DNA of 64,000 bases from Leucobacter sp042726155 (lineage in GTDB: Bacteria > Actinomycetota > Actinomycetes > Actinomycetales > Microbacteriaceae). Under the pieces are notes generated by a model. The model was given only the letters and a program-made list of their open reading frames with translations. It did not search any database and was not told the DNA's origin. Location of the stretch: positions 1 to 64,000 of the forward strand of contig NZ_JBHXHV010000001.1 of assembly GCF_042726155.1 (NCBI RefSeq). Reading direction: 5' to 3'. The position numbers and the translations under genes were made by a program. This document shows positions 9,084 through 17,444 of the stretch, piece after piece; position 1 is the stretch's first letter, and each line of letters opens with the position of its first letter.

Positions 9084-10688
9084 ATGGCCACGAGCGACCT
9101 CGGCAGCCGGCCCGCGCCCATCGTGCGCACCGTGGCCGGAGCCGTGCGCGGCACGTGGGAATCGGTTGATCCGTGGCAGTCCGGCGGCGAACCAGTTGCG
9201 GTTTTTCGAGGCATTCCCTACGCCGAGGCCCCGGTCGGTGAGCTGCGATTCGCCGCGCCGGTGCACCGCGCGGTCTGGAGTGGCGTGCGAGACGCCACTC
9301 AGTTTGGGCCGACGCCGCAGCGGGGCGAGACCGGCATCACGCTGATTCCTGAGCACTCGATCGCCGGCGACGACACGCTCAGCGTCAACGTCTGGACACC
9401 GGCGCCTTCAGTGGCGGCGACTGCGACAGCAGCGGCCGCGGCGGCTGGGGTGCGCGAAGACGCCGGCGCAGGGTTGCCCGTGATCGTCTGGATTCACGGT
9501 GGCGGCTTTGTGTCGGGTTCACCCGCGAGCCCGTGGTACGACGGACGCGCGTTCGCGGTGCACGGTGCGGTGTGCGTCACCATCTCATACCGGCTGGGCT
9601 TCACGGGCTTCGGCTGGATCGAGGGCGCGCCCCCGAACCGCGGCGTACTCGATTGGGTGTGCGCACTCGAGTGGGTGCAGCAGAACATCGCGGCATTCGG
9701 TGGCGATCCGGATCGCGTCACCATCGCCGGGCAGTCGGCAGGCGGCGGGGCGGTGCTCACCCTGCTCGGCGTTCCCTCGGCGCGCGGACTGTTCTGCGCG
9801 GGCTACGCAATGTCGGCGGCGGTCGCGGCACCGTCGGTGAGCGCTGCGGCCGAACGCACCGACCATCTTGCCCGCCTCGCGGGCGTCAGCGCAGATCTCG
9901 CCGGCATTTCGGCACTGAGTGAGGAGCGCCTCCTTGAGCTGCAGCGCAAGATCACCGTGCCCGCTGCACCGCGCATTATTCGGGACCTGCACGGCTTGCT
10001 GCGTGATGGGCTGATGATCGGGCCGCTCGCTGACGGCGAGATCGTTCCGCACGACACCGTTACCGGCGTGACCGCCGGTGCGAACGCCCACGTGCCCCTC
10101 GTGCTGGGCACCGCCGACGACGAACTGGTCGGCCTGTTCACCCCGCGCCCCATCCTCGACCACGCGCCGAGGCGGGCCCTGTTGCGCGCGCTCGGGGCGA
10201 CACCAGCGGTGGCGGATCGGTGGCTCGCTGATCCCGAATCGCTTTCGACCGCCAGCAGCGTTGTGCTCGTCGGCCGCTATGCCACGGACGCCGTATTTCG
10301 GGCGTGGGTGCCGCGCATCGCAGCGGCCCGGAGCGCAGCGCCGGGCGCGGGTGACACCTGGAGCTACCGCTTTGCCTGGCACGCCGACGCCGGTGAGATG
10401 ACGTCGACCGGCGCGCCAGCCCCGGTGTTCGCCGGTCACTGCATTGACGTGCCCTTCGTGTTCGACCGGCTCGCCGAGCCCGGGGTCGAACGAGTAGCGG
10501 GGCCGCATCCGCCGCAGGCCATCGCCGATTCTGCGCACGGCGCGCTGCTCGCGCTCGCGCGCGACGGTGCTCCCGGGTGGCGCGCCGACAACGCCGGCCG
10601 CGGACCCAGTCGCATTTTTGACGTGCCCGAGCGCGAAGAAGAGGACGCGTACGCTTCGGCACGCACCCTCCTCGATACGGCTAGCTGA
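9084..10688 (+). CDS. type B carboxylesterase
   Basis: A 534-residue alpha/beta-hydrolase of the carboxylesterase/lipase (COesterase) family. FRGIPYAEAPVGELRF (about residues 41-56) is the family entry motif. The oxyanion hole is HGGGF (138-142) and the nucleophile elbow GQSAGG places Ser218. Acid and histidine residues lie downstream (GTADDELVG; FAGHCIDVPFVFD). No signal peptide is seen, so it is probably cytoplasmic. An Ala-rich insertion (residues 109-130) precedes the hydrolase core. It sits in an operon with the GntR gene and overlaps the end of the convergent MerR gene by 8 bp. The ester substrate is unknown. Confidence 0.92.
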   Translation: MATSDLGSRPAPIVRTVAGAVRGTWESVDPWQSGGEPVAVFRGIPYAEAPVGELRFAAPVHRAVWSGVRDATQFGPTPQRGETGITLIPEHSIAGDDTLSVNVWTPAPSVAATATAAAAAAGVREDAGAGLPVIVWIHGGGFVSGSPASPWYDGRAFAVHGAVCVTISYRLGFTGFGWIEGAPPNRGVLDWVCALEWVQQNIAAFGGDPDRVTIAGQSAGGGAVLTLLGVPSARGLFCAGYAMSAAVAAPSVSAAAERTDHLARLAGVSADLAGISALSEERLLELQRKITVPAAPRIIRDLHGLLRDGLMIGPLADGEIVPHDTVTGVTAGANAHVPLVLGTADDELVGLFTPRPILDHAPRRALLRALGATPAVADRWLADPESLSTASSVVLVGRYATDAVFRAWVPRIAAARSAAPGAGDTWSYRFAWHADAGEMTSTGAPAPVFAGHCIDVPFVFDRLAEPGVERVAGPHPPQAIADSAHGALLALARDGAPGWRADNAGRGPSRIFDVPEREEEDAYASARTLLDTAS

Positions 10689-11538
10689 GCTCGCGCTCGG
10701 CGTAGGTAGTGAGCGCGTCGCGTACGAAAGTTGCGCCCGCGATTCCGCCATAGTTTGCCGCAAAGCGCTCGTCGGCGACGTACATCTCGCCGAGTCCGCG
10801 CACGTAGCCCGCGATGTCACCGTTCGGGTCCGTGGCCGGGGTGCCCGGGATGCCGCGCAGCCAGGCGACGTGCCTCGCGGCGAGATCTTGCGCCTCGGCT
10901 GAGGTCGGATCGGTACCGCGTTCCGCAGCTACCGTCCACGCGGCCGAGAGTTGCGCCGTGCGCTCCTGCCAGGTCGCTCGCTCGTCTCCGCCGAGACCGC
11001 GCCACCACTGGTCGCTGTCGGCGTAGGCGCGAGTTCCCCAGCGTCGCTCGACCTCTTCGCGGTGCTGCGTGTGATCGAATCCGTCAAACATGTTCTCGGA
11101 CATGAGATCTCCTGTCGTGTGAGCAGCGCTCTGCAGCGCTGCGATGGTGCGTTCCACCGCGCCGATCTGGGCGGTGAGGCGGTGCTGCTCCTGGTGCAGC
11201 AGGGCGAGGTGTGCTCGCAATATGTCGGCCTCGGCGGATGCGGCCCCGCGATCCGGCGCCGCTTGTGTGTCTTGCTCAGCGAGCACCCTGCCGATCGCAT
11301 CGAGGCCGAGACCCAGTTCGCGCAGCAGCAGCACGCGCTGCAGGCGCACGAGCGCGCGGTCGTCGTAGTAGCGGTAGCCGTTGCTGCCGATCTCTGTGGG
11401 CGGCACGAGCCCGATGCTGTCGTAGTGGCGCAGCGTTCGCGACGTCGTGCCTGAGGCTTGTGCGACCTCTTGCACGCTGCGTAAGCGCGGCGAGGGTGTC
11501 GCGAGGTGTGCGGGCCGTGCGGCGTGAGCTGAGCGCAT
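10681..11538 (-). CDS. MerR-family regulator with TipAS-type ligand domain
   Basis: A 285-residue TipAL-like activator. The MerR DNA-binding domain (about residues 20-90) has SVQEVAQASGTTSRTLRHYD and NGYRYYDD, followed by a dimerisation coiled coil (about 100-140). The C-terminal domain (about 150-285, with TQHREEVERRWGTRAYADSD) is the TipAS fold, which in Streptomyces TipA binds thiopeptide antibiotics. The ATG at 11538 has AAAGGAG just upstream. A palindrome lies in its own promoter (11621-11635), so autoregulation is likely. A role in sensing small toxic molecules is inferred from the family. Confidence 0.92.
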   Translation of the reverse strand: MRSAHAARPAHLATPSPRLRSVQEVAQASGTTSRTLRHYDSIGLVPPTEIGSNGYRYYDDRALVRLQRVLLLRELGLGLDAIGRVLAEQDTQAAPDRGAASAEADILRAHLALLHQEQHRLTAQIGAVERTIAALQSAAHTTGDLMSENMFDGFDHTQHREEVERRWGTRAYADSDQWWRGLGGDERATWQERTAQLSAAWTVAAERGTDPTSAEAQDLAARHVAWLRGIPGTPATDPNGDIAGYVRGLGEMYVADERFAANYGGIAGATFVRDALTTYAERELS

Positions 11539-11610
11539 GGGGCTCCTTTCGGGTCGATGGTCGCGTTGGGTTTTGGGTCTGCGGTTGGGTGTGCGTCTGC
11601 GTTCGGCTCC

Positions 11611-11641
11611 ACGATAGAACTTGACGTAACGTCAATGTCAA
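11611..11641 (-). promoter_or_regulatory. MerR-type promoter with 19-bp spacer and palindromic operator
   Basis: On the minus strand TTGACA (11641-11636) and TATCGT (11616-11611) are separated by 19 bp, the over-long spacing typical of MerR-controlled promoters. The spacer holds a perfect 15-nt palindrome, ttgacgtaacgtcaa (11621-11635). It lies 73 bp upstream of the MerR start codon and suggests autoactivation by DNA twisting. Confidence 0.8.
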
Positions 11642-11678
11642 GGCGACGGGCTCAGCGAGTTGCTCGTACGATTGACGA

Positions 11679-12608
11679 GTGAGTGAACCCAAGATTCTGC
11701 TGTACTACGTGTTCGCCCCGATCGCAGACCCCGAGGCCGTGCGGCTGTGGCAGCGTGAACTGTGCGAATCGCTCGGGCTGCGCGGGCGCATCATCATCTC
11801 CCCGCACGGCATTAACGGCACTGTCGGCGGCGAGCTCGACGCCTGCAAGCTGTATTTGCGGCGCACGCGTGAATTCGGACCGTTCGCTGGCCTCGAAGTG
11901 AAGTGGAGTTCGGGAACGGCGTTTGACGGCACCCCCGAGGAGCGATTGCACGGCGTCGACCGTGGGCCCCGCTGGAAGCGCATCGCAGATTTTCCGAAGC
12001 TCAGCGTCAGAGTGCGCGACGAGCTCGTCGCGTTCGGCATTCCCGCCGAGACCCGCGTGGACGCCGACGGTGTCGTCGGTGGCGGCACTCACCTGTCACC
12101 CCAGGAGGTCAACGATCTGGTCGCTGAGCGCGGCGACGACGTCGTCTTCTTCGACGGTCGCAACGCGTGGGAGGCAGAAATCGGGCGCTTTCGCGGAGCC
12201 GTGGTGCCCGACACCCGCACCACTCACGACTTCATCAAGCAGATCGATGCCGGCGATTACGACGAGCTCAAAGGGCGGCCCGTCGTCACCTATTGCACGG
12301 GCGGCATTCGCTGCGAGATTCTGTCGGCGGCGATGCTCGAGCGCGGCTTCGGCGAGGTCTACCAGGTCGACGGCGGCATCGTGAAGTACGGCGAGGCGTT
12401 CGGCAATGACGGGCTCTGGGAGGGGTCGCTCGCCGTGTTCGACGGCCGCGAGTCGATCGACTTCGCGCCGGGCGCCGCGGTGATCGGCGAGTGTCGCGTG
12501 TGCGGCGCGCAGTCGAGCACGGTGTCGGACTGCGCCGACGCGTCCTGCCGCAACCGCTTCGTCGTGTGCGCGGCGCACGAGGGCGCACCCTGCGCGGAGC
12601 ACGCCTAA
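11679..12608 (+). CDS. trhO: tRNA uridine(34) hydroxylase TrhO (rhodanese family, YceA)
   Basis: A 309-residue protein with the full TrhO layout: an N-terminal ferredoxin-like domain (ILLYYVFAPIADPEA...), a rhodanese domain (about residues 140-235) and a short cysteine-rich tail (CRVCG...CADASCRNRFVVC). The active-site loop CTGGIRCE carries Cys206 and Cys212. TrhO makes 5-hydroxyuridine at the wobble position of certain tRNAs in an oxygen-dependent reaction. The GTG at 11679 is the most upstream start that matches the family N-terminus. It is a single gene, divergent from the MerR gene. Confidence 0.94.
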   Translation: MSEPKILLYYVFAPIADPEAVRLWQRELCESLGLRGRIIISPHGINGTVGGELDACKLYLRRTREFGPFAGLEVKWSSGTAFDGTPEERLHGVDRGPRWKRIADFPKLSVRVRDELVAFGIPAETRVDADGVVGGGTHLSPQEVNDLVAERGDDVVFFDGRNAWEAEIGRFRGAVVPDTRTTHDFIKQIDAGDYDELKGRPVVTYCTGGIRCEILSAAMLERGFGEVYQVDGGIVKYGEAFGNDGLWEGSLAVFDGRESIDFAPGAAVIGECRVCGAQSSTVSDCADASCRNRFVVCAAHEGAPCAEHA

Positions 12609-12655
12609 CGCGTCACCCGCCTGCTCTCGCCACCCACCCACCCAGCCACCCACCC

Positions 12656-12737
12656 CACCCAAACCGGAGCGGGGTAACTCTTCGGGGGTGTTGGTCGTGC
12701 GACACCCGTCACAAGTTACCCCGCTCCGGTTTGGGTG
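12656..12737. repeat. nested palindromic repeat, copy 1
   Basis: Perfect 24-bp arms at 12656-12679 and 12714-12737 enclose a 34-nt interior. The interior folds again: a 6-nt bulge, stem gggtgt/acaccc, a 10-nt loop and a 6-nt bulge. C-rich sequence lies on the left and G-rich on the right, extending the pairing. The same element occurs at 15365, 22108 and 28398, always in the same orientation. This copy lies between two convergent genes. Confidence 0.93.
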
Positions 12738-12783
12738 GGGAGGGTGGGGTGGGGGTGAGTGGGTGGGTGAGGATGGGTGAGGG

Positions 12784-14106
12784 TTAGTGGGCGGCGACCC
12801 AGGCGATCCAGTTTTCGGCGGAGAACGCCGGATCCAACTTTGCTCCGACCATCGGGAGCGATCCCAGCACGGCCAACCCGGCATCTTCTCGCTTCGCTGC
12901 GACCGCCAGCGCCCAGGGGTCACCGCCACTCTCAGCGACGAACTCGTAATACGAGCCAGCCGCGTCGTAGGCGGCGGCCGCATCCGCAGAGTCGAACCGC
13001 GCATCCGCCAACGCATCTTCCCCCGCTTCACCGACGAGCTGTTTCACGGCGGGCGTGACGAGATCGCGGCGTTCTGATCCCGATCTGGTTTCCATAAACC
13101 GCGCAAAGCCCTCGAGTACCGCCGGCGATCGGAACGTTCCGGAGTCGGGAACGGCCGCGAAGTGCAGCACGTGCGCGAACTCATGAACGAAGGTCGGGAT
13201 CAACTGGTCAGCGGAGCCCGGCCCAGCGACCACGTAACTCCCCGAGTTCTCACGACCCGTCGCGACCCCGGGCTCGATGAGATCGGTGGGACGACTCGGG
13301 CGCACCGTCGGGCGCGCGACCGCTGCGGCCTTGATCACCGATGGCTCTGTGGGACCAAATGCCCACTCCGAGAAGCGATCAGGATCATCGGTAATCGCTG
13401 ACAGGAATCCGTCTTGCGGGATCTCTGCACCGAGCTGCTCGGCCGTATCGAGCGCGAGCACGGCTGCATCCTCCGCGTTATCGATGTTGGCGTCGACGAG
13501 CGCCCGCTCGGATTCCAATCCGAACAGCACGACGTGGGCCCGCTTCTGGACATACAACGGGCCGTCGTCCCAAGGGTTGGGCGCGCCCTTCGGTGAGAAC
13601 GATGTGATCTTGAGATCCGCCCCCTCACCACTCGTCTTGATCGTGTAGTAACTGCCGTGCAGCAACTTTTGTCCCGCGTCGGACCGGCCACTGCTGCGCA
13701 CAGGCGCCGCGGTGAACGGGAGTTCGAGGCCGACGAGCGCCTCCTGGGTCCCGTCGTCGTTCGTGAACGGCTGGATGTACCCGTCTTCCCAGCCGAGATC
13801 CTTCGATTGATCCCACCACTGCGCGAGCTGCGTGGCGGCATCACCCTCCGCGAATGCGAGGAATGCCTCTCGGTCGCCCGCCCGCATCGCGTCGTTCATG
13901 TCGGCCCAGGCCGCCTCGAAGAGTGTGAACTCGTCGTAACCGGCGTCTGTGCCCCACGGTTCGGAGTCGACCGCGGTCGCGAAATCAGCCGCGGCTCCCG
14001 CTTCGGGTCGCTGCGGGAAGGCAATCAGGATAGCCACGCTCACGAGGACCGCAGCGATGACAAAACTGACCGCGGCGATCGTGAGTCTCAGTGCTTTCGT
14101 ACTCAT
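12784..14106 (-). CDS. membrane-anchored putative zinc metalloprotease (HExxH, gluzincin-like)
   Basis: A 440-residue protein with one N-terminal membrane segment (about residues 8-30) and a large extracytoplasmic part. FVHEFAHVLHF places an HExxH zinc site at residues 308-312, and EGFARF supplies a probable third ligand, Glu332, at thermolysin-like spacing. That pattern matches peptidase MA-like gluzincins. The first 250 residues resemble no family I know. The gene overlaps the preceding one by 4 bp (ATGA), so the two are translated together. The substrate is unknown; cell-envelope proteolysis is an inference. Confidence 0.8.
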   Translation of the reverse strand: MSTKALRLTIAAVSFVIAAVLVSVAILIAFPQRPEAGAAADFATAVDSEPWGTDAGYDEFTLFEAAWADMNDAMRAGDREAFLAFAEGDAATQLAQWWDQSKDLGWEDGYIQPFTNDDGTQEALVGLELPFTAAPVRSSGRSDAGQKLLHGSYYTIKTSGEGADLKITSFSPKGAPNPWDDGPLYVQKRAHVVLFGLESERALVDANIDNAEDAAVLALDTAEQLGAEIPQDGFLSAITDDPDRFSEWAFGPTEPSVIKAAAVARPTVRPSRPTDLIEPGVATGRENSGSYVVAGPGSADQLIPTFVHEFAHVLHFAAVPDSGTFRSPAVLEGFARFMETRSGSERRDLVTPAVKQLVGEAGEDALADARFDSADAAAAYDAAGSYYEFVAESGGDPWALAVAAKREDAGLAVLGSLPMVGAKLDPAFSAENWIAWVAAH

Positions 14107-15221
14107 CGCGCGACCTCTTTCTGAATGCCCAGGATCCGCAGGTGGTAATCATCGAACGTGATCATCGCGCCTCCGACACTCGCCGCTCCGAGTGTGACGA
14201 TGTAATCGCCGTCCGATGTACTGATCGGGTACTGCGCGAGAAGCGGATTTCCCTCGAGCGGGGTGCGGAGCTTGAAGGACGATTCGGGGACGTGCGACGC
14301 GTCGAACAGGGGGAACTCTTTCGCCAGCAGCTCGAGATTCACGTCATCTCCAATCACTGACGAACCATCCTCCCTGAGCCAGCAATCGGACTTCAATTCT
14401 CCGTTGGTTCGTGCTGCGTTCGAGAGCTGCGCGAAGACGCCGCCGACGCTCGAGCACGTTGTGCCGCCACCGCGCTCAGTGGTTTTCAGGGTGGTTTTCG
14501 CGGGCGTCTGGCCCATTCCGGGATTCGCGCCGGAGGCCTGCGGCGACGAAAGGGCCGTCGCTCGCCACGGTCCGATTGCGGTCGGAGTGCGATCGGCGTC
14601 CGCCCGATCCGGGGTGTCGTTGCCATAGTAGAACGGGCGGGTGAGCCAAAGCTGCTGCGGGATCGCGAAGGTAAAGTCGCTGCCGAACGTGGTGTACGAG
14701 TACTTCAGGTCGATCATCACGAAAGCCGTGTCCGCCTGCTGTTCATCGACGGTCTCGTCGACCTGCGCGCTGCGCACGAATCGCGGTTCACCAGCCCTGG
14801 CAGACATGGTGACGTCGAGCGCCTGCATGGTGGCCTCGTCAAGTCGAAGCGGGGAGCGGTCGAGGGTGGAATTTCGCATCCGGTTGCTCGACAGGTCACG
14901 CCACGCGTCGTCTTCCGCGGTGGTCGCAGATGCGACGAACTTCTCCGCGACCTTCGCCGCGTCACCGGTCCCGTGGGCGCGCGCCTCTGCGCCCGCGACA
15001 ACGATGCCCGCCCCGGCGAGAAGCACGAGCACGACGCCGGCCGCGAGCACGGCCCAGGTTCCGGCGTTCCATTTGCGAGACGTCGTTTGAGGGCGGCGTC
15101 CGCGGGCCTGGGTGCGGGCAGGTTCGCGGGCAGGCGCCGATCCGGGTGCCGCTTCTGGCTCCGCTCCGGGATCCGCTCCAGGATCCGCTCCGGGCTCCGG
15201 GTGAATTGGCGGCGTGGCCAT
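14103..15221 (-). CDS. membrane protein of unknown function, partner of the HExxH protein
   Basis: A 372-residue protein. The ATG at 15221 has GAGGAGGAG upstream and is preferred over the ATG at 15278. The first 50 residues are Pro/Glu/Ala-rich with short PGAD repeats and look cytoplasmic. One membrane segment follows (WAVLAAGVVLVLLAGAGIVV, about residues 55-74). The remaining 300 residues should be outside the cell and resemble no domain I recognise. The stop overlaps the start of the HExxH gene by 4 bp, which argues for a joint complex. Palindromic repeat copy 2 lies just upstream. Confidence 0.75.
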   Translation of the reverse strand: MATPPIHPEPGADPGADPGAEPEAAPGSAPAREPARTQARGRRPQTTSRKWNAGTWAVLAAGVVLVLLAGAGIVVAGAEARAHGTGDAAKVAEKFVASATTAEDDAWRDLSSNRMRNSTLDRSPLRLDEATMQALDVTMSARAGEPRFVRSAQVDETVDEQQADTAFVMIDLKYSYTTFGSDFTFAIPQQLWLTRPFYYGNDTPDRADADRTPTAIGPWRATALSSPQASGANPGMGQTPAKTTLKTTERGGGTTCSSVGGVFAQLSNAARTNGELKSDCWLREDGSSVIGDDVNLELLAKEFPLFDASHVPESSFKLRTPLEGNPLLAQYPISTSDGDYIVTLGAASVGGAMITFDDYHLRILGIQKEVAR

Positions 15222-15364
15222 CAGATGCTCCTCCTCATGAATCGCGCACCGCGTACCGGCAATCCGCGCATCGAGCATACTTCACGCGCGGTCGCTGTGC
15301 CGCGTTGCGTTACGCCCGCGCTGAGCCGCCGCCTCGCCTTGCCCCTCCCCTCCCCGCCGCCTCT

Positions 15365-15430
15365 CCGGAGCGGGGTAACTATTAGGGGGTGTTGGCCGTG
15401 CGACACCCCTCACAAGTTACCCCGCTCGGG
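15365..15430. repeat. nested palindromic repeat, copy 2
   Basis: The arms 15365-15380 and 15415-15430 pair over 16 bp with a small flaw at the outer end, around a 34-nt interior with the inner stem gggtgt/acaccc. It sits between two leftward genes, and the stop codon of the upstream one (15410-15412) lies inside the interior. Flanks are C-rich on the left and G-rich on the right, as in copy 1. Confidence 0.92.
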
Positions 15431-15808
15431 TTTGGGTGGGAGGGGTGGGGAGGGAGGTGTGGGGTGGGGTGGGAGGTGTTTGGTGATGAGGTGGAGGAGG
15501 GGGTGGGCGGGGGCGGCAGCGACAGAGGCGTCGGCAGATTGCGCCGACGCCTCTGCTGCGAGTCGGGGGCGGTCGATGTAGGGGGCCGACGCTTCGACGA
15601 GATCCTCGAATGATGTCACCGAGCGCAGCCCGCCCGTGGGCAGTGCTACCGTCCAACCGTCGCCGAACACCGCGATCCTTAGCCGGCCGCCACTGAGGCG
15701 CTCCAGCTCGCGCGCGGCGCGCGCCGCGCCGCCCCGCCCACCCCACAACTCATTTAATTGCAGGGTTGCGGCGCTCAAGCGCGCGCCTCCCGGGCAAGCT
15801 CCACACAC
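15410..15808 (-). CDS. hypothetical protein beginning MCGACPGG, ending inside a repeat
   Basis: A 132-residue reading frame with a GTG start at 15808 and a strong GAGGAGG ribosome site 9 bp upstream. It lies 40 bp after the SDR gene in the same direction, so it is the likely last gene of the imide-type operon. The first 85 residues have normal protein character (CGACPGGARLSAATLQLNEL; RLRIAVFGDGWTVALPTGG). The last 30 are Pro-rich and are simply translated repeat flank, so the gene seems to have been extended or overwritten at its 3' end by repeat copy 2. I recognise no family. Confidence 0.6.
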   Translation of the reverse strand: MCGACPGGARLSAATLQLNELWGGRGGAARAARELERLSGGRLRIAVFGDGWTVALPTGGLRSVTSFEDLVEASAPYIDRPRLAAEASAQSADASVAAAPAHPLLHLITKHLPPHPTPPSPPLPPKPERGNL

Positions 15809-15848
15809 GATCCGCCCCCTCCTCTCTGCCGGGACTCCGCTCGAATCC

Positions 15849-16595
15849 CTACGGCATCACATCGCCGCTGTTGGGGCCGAGCGTTTGCCCCGTGTACAGG
15901 TCGCCGCTCGGGGACGCCGCGAGCAGCAGCGCGGTCGGCGCCACCTCCTCGGGCCGCCCAAAACGACCGATCGGCAACTCGGCACGCTTCGCCGCCCTCC
16001 AATCATCGGAGAGCCCGGAGATCAGCGGCGTCTCGATCGGGCCGGGCGCGATCGTGTTGACGAGAATCCCGTGCGGAGCCAGTTCAAGCGCGAGCGCCTT
16101 GCCGAGACCAATCACACCGGCCTTCGCCGCCACGTAGTGCGCGAGCCCCGTACCGCCCTTAATACCGAGCTGCGACGCGACGTTAATAATGCGCCCGCCG
16201 CCCCGCTTGATCAGGTGCGGCGCCGCGTACCGCGACGTGTAGAACGCGCCGGAGAGATCGACCGCGATCGTGCGCTCCCACGCGGCCGGGGTCATCTCGA
16301 GCACGGACGTCTCGTCGAGAATCCCGGCGCTGTTCACCACGATGTCAATACCGCCGTGGCGGGCCGCGATCTCGTTTGTCACGGCCTCCACCGATGCGGC
16401 GTCTGAAATGTCTGCGATGTGCCCGCTTACTGGAGTCCCACCGACGAGCTCGGCGAGGGTGCGTTCGAGTGCCTCCTCGCGCAGCTCGACGATCGCGACC
16501 GTCGCTCCTTCAGCGTGGAACAGTCGCGCGATCGCGGCACCTATGCCGCCACCGGCGCCGTAGACAACCGCCACCCGATCACTGAGTTGTGCCAT
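15849..16595 (-). CDS. SDR-family NAD(P)-dependent oxidoreductase
   Basis: A 248-residue classical short-chain dehydrogenase. The cofactor motif is GAGGGIG (about residues 13-19), NSAG follows near 88-91, and the catalytic set is Ser in NVASQLG and YVAAK. The C-terminal PGPIETPL and the length are typical. An acidic residue after the second strand (VELRE) suggests NAD rather than NADP. It is one of two SDR genes in the operon led by the asparaginase-like gene, and probably oxidises an alcohol or reduces a ketone of the pathway. The substrate is not predictable. Confidence 0.92.
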   Translation of the reverse strand: MAQLSDRVAVVYGAGGGIGAAIARLFHAEGATVAIVELREEALERTLAELVGGTPVSGHIADISDAASVEAVTNEIAARHGGIDIVVNSAGILDETSVLEMTPAAWERTIAVDLSGAFYTSRYAAPHLIKRGGGRIINVASQLGIKGGTGLAHYVAAKAGVIGLGKALALELAPHGILVNTIAPGPIETPLISGLSDDWRAAKRAELPIGRFGRPEEVAPTALLLAASPSGDLYTGQTLGPNSGDVMP

Positions 16596-16661
16596 TATTT
16601 CGGTCCTTTTGCTTGTCGGTTCGGAAATACATCAGCGAGGAATCAGCGCACGGCGGCCGGG

Positions 16662-17444
16662 TCAACTCGGCCAGCGCACAGTGAGCCCACCGTCGACGAT
16701 CAGCTGCTGCCCGGTCACGTAAGCCGAGTCGTCGGAGGTCAAGAACCGGATGACGCGCGCGGCCTCGTCAACGTTGCCGACGCGACCCCAGGGAATGATG
16801 CGTCCAGCTGCCTCTAGCCCGTCTTTGCCGAGCGAATTTTTGCCGTCGAGCGACTGGGGGCTCTCGATCAGGCCGGGAATCACGGCGTTCACGCGAATCT
16901 TTCTCGGTGCGAGTTCGACCGCGAGCGAGCGGCAAATGCCGAGCACGCCCGCCTTCGACGCGGCGTAGTGGCTGTGATTCTCCCAGCCGTAGACGCCGCC
17001 GGCGATCGACGAGGTCGCAACCATCGCGCCCGCCCCGGCCATCACAGCGGCGCACGACCGGAACGTGCGCAGCACACCCGCGAGGTCGACCTGCAGCATG
17101 TCGTCCCAGGCATCGTCGGTCATTTCTTCGAGCGACTGACGACGCAGAATCCCCGCCGCAGCGATTGCGATGTCGAGCCGACCGAACGAATCGATCGCTG
17201 CTGAAGCGAGGGCGTCGGTGCCCGACGTGTGACGCACGTCCATCTCGACAGCGACGCAGCGGCCACCGGCCGCCTCGACGAGCTGGATCGTATCTGCCGC
17301 ACCGTACGGGTCTCCCGGGTACACCCCGATGACCGAGTGCGCGCCGGCGCGGGCGTAGGCGACGGCGAGCGCCTGCCCGATCCCGCTCGCGCCGCCGGTG
17401 ATGACCGCGACCTTGCCTTCCAAACCATCATCACGTGCGGTCAT
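16662..17444 (-). CDS. SDR-family oxidoreductase (second copy)
   Basis: A 260-residue short-chain dehydrogenase with GGASGIG (about residues 17-23), the AAAG motif near 95-98, catalytic Ser in TSSIAGG and YAASK. The C-terminus YVTGQQLIVDGG is the family standard. It overlaps the end of the MFS gene by 4 bp (ATGA), so the two are translationally coupled. It shares only the general fold pattern with the downstream SDR, so the two probably act on different steps. Confidence 0.92.
   Translation of the reverse strand: MTARDDGLEGKVAVITGGASGIGQALAVAYARAGAHSVIGVYPGDPYGAADTIQLVEAAGGRCVAVEMDVRHTSGTDALASAAIDSFGRLDIAIAAAGILRRQSLEEMTDDAWDDMLQVDLAGVLRTFRSCAAVMAGAGAMVATSSIAGGVYGWENHSHYAASKAGVLGICRSLAVELAPRKIRVNAVIPGLIESPQSLDGKNSLGKDGLEAAGRIIPWGRVGNVDEAARVIRFLTSDDSAYVTGQQLIVDGGLTVRWPS

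Noticed and set aside
12096..13031. 311-codon leftward frame crossing repeat copy 1
   Set aside because: It runs antisense through trhO and through the repeat, and is not a gene; its length comes from absence of stops in GC-rich DNA.
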